Shown piece after piece: positions 1 through 6,735 of a stretch of DNA of 14,519 bases; position 1 is the first letter of the stretch, and every line of letters starts with the position of its first letter. The notes under the pieces were generated by a model. The model did no database searches. It saw nothing but the letters and a program-made list of their open reading frames with translations, and was not told the origin of the DNA. A program made the position numbers and the translations under genes. The stretch spans positions 1 to 14,519 of the forward strand of contig SYLK01000923.1 in the NCBI GenBank assembly GCA_005809115.1. The letters are read 5' to 3'. This stretch comes from Planctomyces sp. (lineage in GTDB: Bacteria; Planctomycetota; Planctomycetia; Planctomycetales; Planctomycetaceae).

Positions 1-75
1 CGATGCTGAAGGCACGGGAAGAGTGACACGCTGCTCCCGCGCGTCTCGGTCGTTGATCCATCGGAGTACCCGGGC
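1..75. other. Leader upstream of the sigma factor gene, possibly the tail of a preceding gene
   Basis: Reading from base 3, an open frame ends MLKAREE then TGA at 24-26. This could be the last codons of an upstream plus-strand gene, but seven residues are too few to say. A weak imperfect inverted repeat (GGGAAGAG at 15-22 against CTGCTCCC at 31-38, two mismatches) follows without a T-run. No recognisable promoter was seen. Confidence 0.3.
63..66 (+). promoter_or_regulatory. Ribosome binding site GGAG for the TTG start
   Basis: GGAG sits nine bases before the TTG at 76. It is the reason for choosing this non-ATG start; the next in-frame ATG is at 130 and would cut into the beginning of sigma region 2. 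Confidence 0.5.
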
Positions 76-678
76 TTGGGTTCTCAGTCGCTTCCTAACC
101 GATATTTGTCGGATGCGGACGTCCAGCTGATGCTGCGTGTCGCAGGCGGAGACGAATCCGCTTTCGAGCAGCTTGTCGCACGGTATCAGGATCGGGTGGT
201 CGGATTCTTTTTCCACCTGCTCTACGACCGCGGTGCCGCCGAGGATCTGGCCCAGGAGGTTTTTCTGCGGGTCTTTCGCGCGCGGGAACGATACGAACCA
301 ACTGCCCGCTTTTCCACCTGGCTGTTTCGAATCGCCCACAACCTGGCGATCAATGAACGGCGCGATACCAGCCGTCGTCGGGAAGTGCCCCTCGCGTTGA
401 CCGAATCCGCTGAAGCGGGAACCGGTGACGAGATGCCGGCTGAAAAATCGGCGCTGATGCCGACCCGCCAGTTCGATACACAGGAGCTGCGGGATGTTGT
501 GCGGAAAGCGCTCGACCAACTCGGGGAGCGCCAGAAAACCGTGGTGCTGCTGCACAAGTTTGAAGGTATGAGTTGCGAGGATATCGGGGAAATCATGGGC
601 CTCGGAACAGTTGCCGTAAAATCACTCCTGTCTCGCGCCAGAATCAGACTGCGCGACAGTCTCGAAAAATATCTGTAA
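76..678 (+). CDS. RNA polymerase ECF-type sigma-70 factor
   Basis: A 200-residue extracytoplasmic-function sigma factor that should direct core RNA polymerase to a specific promoter set. Region 2 spans about residues 28-100 and shows the DLAQEVFLRVFRA helix and the FSTWLFRIAHNLAINERR segment used for core binding, -10 melting and recognition. Region 4 spans about 135-195, with the helix-turn-helix around CEDIGEIMGLGTVAVKSLLSRAR for -35 recognition. A short polar linker (about 105-135) joins them. Length is normal for the family. A TTG start is chosen because GGAG lies nine bases upstream. It is followed after 4 nt by a single-pass membrane protein, the usual place for a cognate anti-sigma factor, so activity is probably controlled by membrane sequestration. 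The regulon cannot be read from the sequence. Confidence 0.93.
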   Translation: MGSQSLPNRYLSDADVQLMLRVAGGDESAFEQLVARYQDRVVGFFFHLLYDRGAAEDLAQEVFLRVFRARERYEPTARFSTWLFRIAHNLAINERRDTSRRREVPLALTESAEAGTGDEMPAEKSALMPTRQFDTQELRDVVRKALDQLGERQKTVVLLHKFEGMSCEDIGEIMGLGTVAVKSLLSRARIRLRDSLEKYL

Positions 679-682
679 CGCC

Positions 683-1252
683 ATGTCGCATCCCCTGAAT
701 GAAAACTCCGACGAACTCGCTGACCAGGAGCTGTCCGAACTGACTGCTTACCTGGATGGCGAACTCAGTGAGGCCGAAGTGGACGCCGTCGAACGCCGGC
801 TCGTCACTGAAGCCCCGCTCCGTCGCAAACTCACCTCACTCGACCGAACCTGGCAGATGCTCGATGCGCTCGAAGAGGTTTCCGCCAGCGATCAGTTCGT
901 GCGCCGGACGCTCGAGTCGATGGCAGTGACGAACGCTGCGGAAGATGCGGATCCGAAAACAACGCTGCCCGGAACTGCCGGCTCGACACTGCTCCGGCAG
1001 GCTTCCGTCTGGCTGGTGACGGGATTCGTGTTCACTGTCGCTGGTCTGCAGCTCGGGCAGTGGATCTCGGACCGGAACCGCGATCCAGAACAGCTCGAAC
1101 TGCTGGAGAACCTGGACGTTGTCCGACGCTATCATTTGTACTCGTCTATTCCCGATGTCGGTTTTCTGAGGGAACTCTCCCTGCCAGCTCCCCCGCAGCC
1201 TGGCGCGGTGAATCGCACCGTGTCGCCTCAGCCGTCGGAGACAGTTCCATGA
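683..1252 (+). CDS. Probable membrane anti-sigma factor lacking a zinc motif
   Basis: A 189-residue protein starting 4 nt after the sigma gene. Residues about 17-60 form an acidic helical N-terminus (LTAYLDGELSEAEVDAVERR) of the kind seen in anti-sigma domains. One membrane segment lies at about 106-127 (ASVWLVTGFVFTVAGLQLGQW). The outer part contains a segment, LDVVRRYHLYSSIPDVGFLREL (split here as LDVVRRYHLY, then SSIPDVGFLREL, residues 144-165), which looks like a conserved feature of planctomycete relatives. The protein has no cysteine at all, so the classical HxxxCxxC zinc anti-sigma site is absent. The role as anti-sigma factor is inferred from gene order, topology and the N-terminal helix. 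The stop overlaps the next start (ATGA at 1249-1252), which suggests translational coupling. Confidence 0.65.
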   Translation: MSHPLNENSDELADQELSELTAYLDGELSEAEVDAVERRLVTEAPLRRKLTSLDRTWQMLDALEEVSASDQFVRRTLESMAVTNAAEDADPKTTLPGTAGSTLLRQASVWLVTGFVFTVAGLQLGQWISDRNRDPEQLELLENLDVVRRYHLYSSIPDVGFLRELSLPAPPQPGAVNRTVSPQPSETVP

Positions 1253-1740
1253 CGGGTTCCGGCATGCTCTCGACCCGGGGTCTGGTGCCGCTGGCGGCCT
1301 GTGCTGCCGGCTGCCTCGCAGCAATTCTGGTGCGGGGGGGGCGTTCGACCGAGAATCTGCACCTCGATACCGTTCAGACCAGCCTCACAGCCCTGTCCCC
1401 GGTGGAACGCCGTGTCGTCGAGAAGAACTTTGCTGACTACCGGGCCGCAGTCTCAGAGAAGCCGCAGCGGCAGCAACAGCTGGACCAGCTCCACGCAGCC
1501 GTGGAACAGGATCCCGCACTGATGGACAAACTGCGGTCCTTTCACAGCTGGTGGAACTCTCTGTCCATCGCCGATCTGGATCAGGTCCGCGAAGACATCG
1601 GGCAGCACCGCACCGATGCCATCCAGCAGAGAATGGCGGACGACCAGAAACGTGCGCAGCTCATCGTCGTCGATTTTCCGCTCTTCGGCTCCCGACGCTA
1701 CACCCCCCAGCGAAATCGCGTCCGGTCTGCGAATGATTAG
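1249..1740 (+). CDS. Membrane-anchored helical protein, probable N-terminal half of a split gene
   Basis: The start ATG overlaps the stop of the preceding gene (ATGA), giving 163 residues; an open frame extends further upstream but the overlap makes 1249 the natural start. A membrane segment lies at about 11-28 (GLVPLAACAAGCLAAILV). The rest is charged helix, including LSPVERRVVEKNFADYRA and LRSFHSWWNSLSIADLDQVRE. From memory, planctomycete sigma operons often carry a third gene with an N-terminal membrane anchor, a YxWLxxL-like segment and a longer C-terminal half; I cannot name the family. This frame ends at TAG in a charged linker-like stretch and the next coding segment begins 12 bases later in the same frame. 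That suggests one gene broken by a nonsense change. As written, it would yield a truncated membrane protein with no recognised function. Confidence 0.6.
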   Translation: MTGSGMLSTRGLVPLAACAAGCLAAILVRGGRSTENLHLDTVQTSLTALSPVERRVVEKNFADYRAAVSEKPQRQQQLDQLHAAVEQDPALMDKLRSFHSWWNSLSIADLDQVREDIGQHRTDAIQQRMADDQKRAQLIVVDFPLFGSRRYTPQRNRVRSAND

Positions 1741-1752
1741 CGACGCGGACCG

Positions 1753-2466
1753 GTGTTTCTGCCAACTCTCGAGTTGACGAGAGCCGAATATGCTCAGCTG
1801 CTCGACGCTGCGTTCCCCACGGCTGAACTGCCACTCGCGCAGCAGACGGAACTGAACCAGCTGAACTTCGAGCAGGACCGGTCACTGCTGAAAACACTGT
1901 TTGTGCTGGAACAGATCCGCCCCCCCGAAAACTCTCCCCTGGAAGTCCTGCAGCCGCTGGTGGAGCAGCTGCGGACCCGCCTGACTGACACCAGCTGGCG
2001 TTCACAGTTCAGCGCCGTCAGTGAGCAGGTCGAAGCCCAGTCATCCGAACCAATGCCGCGCCGCGGACGCAGCGAACCAGGCAGCATGATTTCCCGATTC
2101 CACCTGACTTCTGCTGTCCTGTCAATCCCCGATCAGGCGGTGATCGATTTCAGCCGCGATCTGCTGGCAGAGTTTGAGGCCGATGAGAACGTGCTGCTGA
2201 CGGTCCTGGAATCCGTCGACGACCGGATCGCACGCCAGGAGCTGATGACTCTGCCACCCGAGACGGCACTGGAACGACTAAAACGATTCGCCATCCGACA
2301 GAATCTCGATGACAATGACCCTCGGCGCCGATTGTGTCAGAGGTGTCTGGAGTACGAAGAACGCGTGCAAACCTTCGTACGGTCATTCCCCCCGGCCGGC
2401 GGCCCCGGACGACCCGGACGACCGGGCGGGCAGGGCGGGCAGGGCGGGCAGGGCGGGCCTCGCTGA
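1753..2466 (+). CDS. Helical protein with Gly-rich tail, probable C-terminal half of the split gene
   Basis: Open frame of 237 residues if begun at GTG 1753. No convincing ribosome site precedes it, and it has no membrane segment of its own. It lies in the same frame as the preceding segment (both frame 1), separated only by TAG CGA CGC GGA CCG, so the simplest reading is that it continues that protein. The body (about 1-210) is acidic and helical, with two repeating-looking parts (TRAEYAQLLDA and FHLTSAVLSIPDQAVIDFSRDL). The last about 25 residues are a low-complexity tail rich in Gly, Pro, Arg and Gln (GRPGRPGGQGGQGGQGGPR), encoded by a 9-bp repeat. No enzymatic motif is recognised. Alternatives are independent translation by coupling or stop readthrough. 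Confidence 0.55.
   Translation: MFLPTLELTRAEYAQLLDAAFPTAELPLAQQTELNQLNFEQDRSLLKTLFVLEQIRPPENSPLEVLQPLVEQLRTRLTDTSWRSQFSAVSEQVEAQSSEPMPRRGRSEPGSMISRFHLTSAVLSIPDQAVIDFSRDLLAEFEADENVLLTVLESVDDRIARQELMTLPPETALERLKRFAIRQNLDDNDPRRRLCQRCLEYEERVQTFVRSFPPAGGPGRPGRPGGQGGQGGQGGPR
2424..2458 (+). repeat. 9-bp tandem repeat (GGGCGGGCA), G-quadruplex-prone
   Basis: Three full copies and one copy lacking its last base of GGGCGGGCA form the end of the preceding coding region. The plus strand has eight GGG runs separated alternately by C and CA, a strong G-quadruplex pattern. The 9-bp period keeps the reading frame and encodes Gly-Gly-Gln. Confidence 0.85.
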
Positions 2467-2480
2467 AGTCCCGTCAACTC

Positions 2481-2651
2481 GGCCAGATCTGCCGGTCCGG
2501 AGTGCTGCCTGCTGGTCCGGAGTCCCATCTGCCGGCCCGGAGTCCCATCTGCCGGCCCGGAGTCCCATCTGCCGGCCCGGAGTGCTGTCTGCCGGTTCGG
2601 AGTGCTGTCTGCCGGCCCGGAGTGCTGTCTGCCGGCCCGGAAAAATTTCGG
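2481..2651. repeat. 20-bp tandem array with a conserved hairpin in each unit
   Basis: Seven contiguous 20-bp units occupy 2501-2640, preceded by a diverged partial unit (2481-2500). The consensus is AGTCCCATCTGCCGGCCCGG in three units (2521-2580), with AGTGCTGTCT or AGTGCTGCCT replacing the first ten bases in the other four. Each unit junction can fold as CCGGAG, a 6-base loop, then CT(G)CCGG with one bulged G; successive hairpins are separated by one base. The two unit types differ mainly in the loop (TCCCAT, TGCTGT, TGCTGC), and two stem variants (CTGG at 2512-2515, TCGG at 2597-2600) keep G-T wobble pairs. The array ends in a further possible hairpin, CCGGAA-AAA-TTTCGG (2637-2651). It lies between two convergent genes. 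There are no unique spacers, so it is not a CRISPR. Confidence 0.9.
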
Positions 2652-2706
2652 AACCGCCGGACTCTCGTCGGGAAGACCGCCGGGAACTCCGCGGGCAATT
2701 CCGCGA

Positions 2707-5484
2707 TCACCAGCTGATCGTGTAGACGATGTCCGCTGTGCCCTCGCGGCTGAACTCGAGGGGGACCAGCAGTTCCATCTGCTCTCCCGAAGTCCGTACC
2801 GCCGGACTGCCGCCGCGGAACGTCATTCTCAGACCCTCGTCAATGACCCACGTCGCCTCGTGCCGGGCAATCGTTCGACCTGCCGCCGCCCGGAAATACA
2901 CGGCTCTGAGGTTCAGGTCGGAGGGGTTCAGTTCAGCGCGGAACTGCAGGGAACGTTCAAAGCTCGCGTCGGCGTGGTCACTGCCGGCCACTGGCTGGAG
3001 GAAATCCTCAGTGGCGATCCGTTTCCACTGGTAGCGGAAATGTGGGCGGCGTTCGGCATCGAGTCGGTAACCGCGAAACTGGAATCCCATGTCCCGGGCG
3101 CTCACTTCCGGCCATGGCTGGTCGGGCGTCAGCAGCAGTGCCAGGGGAGGACCAGCTGGCAGGGCGATCACGTGATCTCCCAGAGGGCCCTGACTTCCCG
3201 GCCCCCGTCCCTCCCAATGTCGGGAAGCATCAATAAACGCCCCGTGCCACACCAGACGCACCGTCATCTGTTCGGCATCGTAAGCCAGATTCGCCCGCTC
3301 CGGATAACCCACGCCAATCCCGCGCGGTGACAGGCCTTCCAGAAAGTTGCGATAGATCAGCGGATGGGTCACGGGTTTCAGTTCAATCGCCTGTACTTGC
3401 AGTCCGGAGGGGATTCCGGCACTGCGGCCATCCTCGAGATACTGCCAGATGGCTTCGATCTGAGATGTGGCTGAACCGTCGAGCACGTGCGGCACGACGG
3501 ACCTGCCATTCGGCCACGCCGATGGCATTCTGGTCCCGGGACGGTAAGCCTGCGGATCTGCCAGGTAGCGATGAAACCAGTCGCGACGGAGTCGCTGATG
3601 CATCGTGGTCAGGTCCATGGCCTGAATTCCGGTCGCCTTCCACGTGTCGAAGGAGTGGCACTTGATGCACGCCAGGGCCCGGTCGCCCACCATTAGTCGC
3701 GCGGCTGCCTTGACGCGGTAGGTGGGCTCGTCAAACGCAACGTCGGCCACCAGAGATTTCTGATCCGCCGTGACCAGGTGCTCGGTCAGCAGCGTGGCGT
3801 GCTGAACACCGAATCTCGGCATTCGCGTCGTCATGCAGGGGCGAATCTTCGTACCTTCGGCGATGGTCTGGCGCAGTGACGCGGGATTCAGCTTGTCACC
3901 CACGCCATCCAGCCGTGGTGGAATGCGTCCCTCATCACCCATTTCCGGAATGCTGCCGGAGAACAAGCCATTCAGTGACTCGGGCGCGCCGCCTGCGGTT
4001 CCACGAGCATGGCAGGCGAAGCAGTTGAGCAAACGCAGTGTGCGCACGACGTCGACCTCCCGCCGCTCGACGGACGTGGGGTCAGCGCCCGCGTCAATCC
4101 CACGTGACGCAGTGGCGGCCGCCAGATCGGCACGCTGAAGTTCGCTCAGGGAAAACAACGGAACACGCTGCACCGGGGCTGTCGCAAGGCAACCGTCGAC
4201 AGATTTCATCGACGCGAAGTCGGGTGCCCTTCGATTCGGCTGAATTCGCTGTTCTGCCTCACCGTACGCGTGACACGAGGCGCAGCCCAGCGACGAGAAC
4301 AGGCTGCGGCCCCGTTCCACCAGCCGGGCGTCTGTCGCTGATACCGGAGATCTGCGTCCGGCAGGAGCTGCTGTGAGCGTCACCAGCCCTGCGGCGGGTC
4401 GTCGCGAAACGCCCGGGCCGGAAATTTCCAGTGTCAGCAGCTCCTCACCCGCTGCTTCGAAATACTGCAGTTCCAATGGATGCGGGCCGGCCGACAACGC
4501 GATCCGCTGAGTCTTCGTTTCCGCCGAATGGATTCCATTGCATTCAATCACACCGGTGCCGTCGACGATCAGGCGACTGCCGTCGTCGGACGTGAGCCAG
4601 AACTGGTACTCACCGGTTTCAGGAATCTGCAGATGTCCGCTGAATCGGAGTGCAAAGTGGTCGCCGGGAGCTGCGACACGCGCACTGAAATCCGAACATT
4701 CGCCCTCCGAAACGGGGGTTTCCTGAATGAAGTCCGGGAGTTCCTGCCACGTACCCATGTAGAGCTGATACCGGATATTCGGATCGACCTTCGCCTCCCG
4801 CAGCAGGTAACTCGCCGCATCATACGCCTCCGCCGCCGTCAGATTCAGTGACGGCATCCGACCGGCCGGCCAGACCGACAGGGGATCAAGCAGGAAATCC
4901 GTCAGACTGGACACGGAATATTTGTCCGCAACGTGACCGAGGGGTAAGGTGGCGTCCGGCCGCTGCCCTGGCGGCATGCGCTGATCGCCGTGACAGGCGG
5001 CACAACCCACGGTGTGAAACAGCTTTTCGCCACGCCCGGCCGCCTCGCCACTCACATTCGTGGCACGGAACGCCGTATCGGCCGTGAGAAAATGGACCAG
5101 CGCCTGCAGGTCATCGTCTGCCGTCTCACCCTCCTGCAGCTCCCGGAATGCAGGCATCGCGGTGCCTGGCTTCACGGCATCAGGCCTTGCCAGAAATCGC
5201 CGCAGATACTCGGCCGAAAGACGCTGCCCAACGTGCGTCAGAACCGGTGCTGACCGCGGTGGAAGGACTTCACCCGGAAAAACACCGTGGCACGACTGAC
5301 AATTCAACTCCGATATCAGCAGACGCCCGGCTTCCGCCCCACTCAGGCCCTCGCCGCGAAACCGCTGATATCCGGGCACCAGCACACCAGGCTCGGCACT
5401 CCACGCCCCGACGGCACCGACAAACAGGACGGTCAGCAACGTTCCACTGACGCTGAACCAACGAGAAAACCGGATATCCGTCAT
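2707..5484 (-). CDS. Secreted multihaem cytochrome c with PA14 domain
   Basis: A 925-residue protein. The ATG at 5484 is preferred over a TTG at 5508 because CAGGTG lies a few bases upstream and because it directly begins a signal peptide (residues 1-30, cleavage likely after AWSA). Five CXXCH c-type haem sites appear: CQSCH (about 62), CAACH (161), CASCH (401), CFACH (488) and CIKCH (606). Methionines in GTAMP, GRMPS, TRMPR and GTRMP are candidate axial ligands for haems 1, 2, 4 and 5; the third site has no obvious one. Between haems 2 and 3, residues about 237-362 form a PA14 domain (YQFWLTSDDGSRLIVDG), typically a carbohydrate-binding or adhesive module. The C-terminal about 200 residues have no haem site and are not recognised. 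The combination is typical of planctomycetes. It probably acts in periplasmic electron transfer, perhaps coupled to polysaccharide or sugar oxidation; that substrate link is inference. Confidence 0.9.
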   Translation of the reverse strand: MTDIRFSRWFSVSGTLLTVLFVGAVGAWSAEPGVLVPGYQRFRGEGLSGAEAGRLLISELNCQSCHGVFPGEVLPPRSAPVLTHVGQRLSAEYLRRFLARPDAVKPGTAMPAFRELQEGETADDDLQALVHFLTADTAFRATNVSGEAAGRGEKLFHTVGCAACHGDQRMPPGQRPDATLPLGHVADKYSVSSLTDFLLDPLSVWPAGRMPSLNLTAAEAYDAASYLLREAKVDPNIRYQLYMGTWQELPDFIQETPVSEGECSDFSARVAAPGDHFALRFSGHLQIPETGEYQFWLTSDDGSRLIVDGTGVIECNGIHSAETKTQRIALSAGPHPLELQYFEAAGEELLTLEISGPGVSRRPAAGLVTLTAAPAGRRSPVSATDARLVERGRSLFSSLGCASCHAYGEAEQRIQPNRRAPDFASMKSVDGCLATAPVQRVPLFSLSELQRADLAAATASRGIDAGADPTSVERREVDVVRTLRLLNCFACHARGTAGGAPESLNGLFSGSIPEMGDEGRIPPRLDGVGDKLNPASLRQTIAEGTKIRPCMTTRMPRFGVQHATLLTEHLVTADQKSLVADVAFDEPTYRVKAAARLMVGDRALACIKCHSFDTWKATGIQAMDLTTMHQRLRRDWFHRYLADPQAYRPGTRMPSAWPNGRSVVPHVLDGSATSQIEAIWQYLEDGRSAGIPSGLQVQAIELKPVTHPLIYRNFLEGLSPRGIGVGYPERANLAYDAEQMTVRLVWHGAFIDASRHWEGRGPGSQGPLGDHVIALPAGPPLALLLTPDQPWPEVSARDMGFQFRGYRLDAERRPHFRYQWKRIATEDFLQPVAGSDHADASFERSLQFRAELNPSDLNLRAVYFRAAAGRTIARHEATWVIDEGLRMTFRGGSPAVRTSGEQMELLVPLEFSREGTADIVYTISW

Positions 5485-5873
5485 CGGTGAACACACCTGA
5501 ATGAACAATGGTTTTGAGAATTGAGGCAGGTTCTGACGATATTCGGGGTAAGGGAAGCCAACGCGTGAACGTCGACGATCGTATTCTCAGACAGCACTCA
5601 GCGTCGCCCCGCACTCTCTGCCGGAGTTCGGGCGGCCATTGCGGTGTCGTCTTTTTGAATACACGGCGGCTCAGTGTGACGGCGCTGCGGCCCACCGTCC
5701 AGTATCCTGTGGAAATCCCTGCCGCATCTTACCTTGTCAGCAGATCGCTTCGCTGAAGGACTTACGGAAAAAAAGAAAAATCCGGACGACGTAGCTGCGA
5801 ATTGGCGCATGATGTGCCCCACCACGAGGGACGTGCTCATCCATGCTGAACTGTACTGGAAAAGGGATCCCAC
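5485..5873. other. Divergent intergenic region between the cytochrome and the small-protein gene
   Basis: A 389-base stretch without a convincing gene, which must hold promoters for both flanking genes. A short hairpin (GGCGCA-TGA-TGTGCC, one G-T pair) lies near 5804-5818, and an A-rich tract lies at about 5766-5780. No confident -35/-10 pair or known riboswitch was seen. A ribosome site AAAGGGA (5861-5867) precedes the ATG at 5874. An open minus-strand frame of 91 codons covers 5598-5873 but has no protein-like features. Confidence 0.5.
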
Positions 5874-6074
5874 ATGTCAATCAACAGGCTTCAGCTCGAA
5901 CAGCAACTGATGGAAACCGATGCCGGACAGGCAGTCTATGATGCCCTGATCCAGGCGAACGTCGACCTGCAGAGCGTCAGCATTGAACTGGTCAAGGATA
6001 TGTTGAATGCCGAGTGCCGCCACCGCAGGCTGCTGGGGCTCAGTGGTTCTGTCGCGACCTGGGCGATGGCCTGA
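5874..6074 (+). CDS. Small helical protein of unknown function
   Basis: A 66-residue soluble protein, not recognised. The start is supported by AAAGGGA seven bases upstream. The first 50 residues look like two amphipathic helices (RLQLEQQLMETDAGQAVYDA and NVDLQSVSIELVKDMLNAEC), followed by a basic ECRHRRLLGL segment and a short hydrophobic end. There is no signal peptide, metal motif or DNA-binding motif that I can name. It lies 45 nt upstream of, and in the same direction as, the COX2-like lipoprotein, so the two may be cotranscribed. The clean start and protein-like composition argue that it is real. A truncated gene is possible, since the frame stays open again after the stop up to the next gene. 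Confidence 0.55.
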   Translation: MSINRLQLEQQLMETDAGQAVYDALIQANVDLQSVSIELVKDMLNAECRHRRLLGLSGSVATWAMA

Positions 6075-6119
6075 AGGCCTGACACCGCCGGGCACAATAT
6101 TCTGGGCTGGCAGATCATC

Positions 6120-6665
6120 ATGTGCATGGCGCCGACCTGCAGCGACAGATGCTGCAGCGACAACTATCAGACCAGGGCGAACGGATTTCACCGGCGGGTG
6201 TTCGCTGCAGCCCTGATCTGCCTGCTGATCCTCGGCTGTACAGCGGCCGATTCGACCGAGAAACCCGGGACATGGGAAGTCATCCTCACGGGAGTCGATT
6301 TTCGCTGGCAGATCACGGATCCGGGCATCGACGGCCGGCTGGGCACGGCAGATGATCTGACCACGAGTCCTCCGCTCCGGCTGATCGCCGGAACTCGCAC
6401 TCGGATCACATTACTCAGCCGCGACTACCTGTATATGTTCGCGGTTCCGGACGCCGATGTGCGGCAGATCGCTGTCCCGGATCTCCGTTACTCCGTTGAC
6501 ATTCACACCGGGTCAGCACGCGAGACAACCTTTCTGGGCGATCAGTTCTGCGGGTTCGCTCACGCGGAACTGTCAGGCGCAATTCTGGTGCAGGACTGGT
6601 CCGAATACAGACAATGGCAGCACAAAGTCGCAGAATCATCATCCCGGCGCGAGACAGCGCGGTGA
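6120..6665 (+). CDS. COX2-like cupredoxin lipoprotein with degenerate CuA site
   Basis: A 181-residue protein with a basic segment and hydrophobic core ending in the lipobox LILGC (Cys40), so it is likely a lipid-anchored exported protein. The mature part matches the cupredoxin domain of cytochrome c oxidase subunit II: FRWQITDPGIDGRLGTADD (about 61-79), a hydrophobic-strand SRDYLYMFAVP (100-110) corresponding to SxDVxHSFxVP, and FCGFAHAEL (143-151) corresponding to CxExCGxxHxxM. Of the CuA ligands, only Cys144 and His148 remain. The first His is Tyr105, the first Cys is Gly140, the Glu is Gln142 and the Met is Leu151. It therefore probably does not hold a normal binuclear CuA centre. No oxidase subunit I is nearby. 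The N-terminus before the signal core is unusually long and Cys-rich (MCMAPTCSDRCC); a GTG at 6198 would remove it but also the basic n-region. Confidence 0.7.
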   Translation: MCMAPTCSDRCCSDNYQTRANGFHRRVFAAALICLLILGCTAADSTEKPGTWEVILTGVDFRWQITDPGIDGRLGTADDLTTSPPLRLIAGTRTRITLLSRDYLYMFAVPDADVRQIAVPDLRYSVDIHTGSARETTFLGDQFCGFAHAELSGAILVQDWSEYRQWQHKVAESSSRRETAR

Positions 6666-6707
6666 AAATTCGGCAGAAGCGAACTGGATGGCGCTGCAGC
6701 TGACAGA

Positions 6708-6735
6708 GAGGCTGGGCCGCTGAGGCTGGGCTGCT
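6708..6735. repeat. 14-bp tandem duplication at a convergent gene junction
   Basis: GAGGCTGGGCCGCT (6708-6721) is followed directly by GAGGCTGGGCTGCT (6722-6735), one base different. The second copy runs into the TAG stop of the minus-strand membrane protein gene. The preceding lipoprotein gene ends at 6665, so the first copy is noncoding. Confidence 0.8.

Noticed and set aside
2481..2651. CRISPR array
   Set aside because: The units are contiguous with no unique spacers, and no cas genes are present.
2602..3330. A 242-codon plus-strand frame opposite the end of the cytochrome gene
   Set aside because: It starts inside the tandem repeat and runs antisense to conserved cytochrome sequence; no motif.
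5598..5873. A 91-codon minus-strand frame in the divergent intergenic region
   Set aside because: No ribosome site, no recognisable motif, and it ends abutting the start of the small gene on the other strand; probably chance.
5874..6665. The small gene and the lipoprotein as one gene broken by TGA at 6072-6074
   Set aside because: They share a frame, but the lipoprotein has its own signal peptide that must be N-terminal, so fusion is unlikely.
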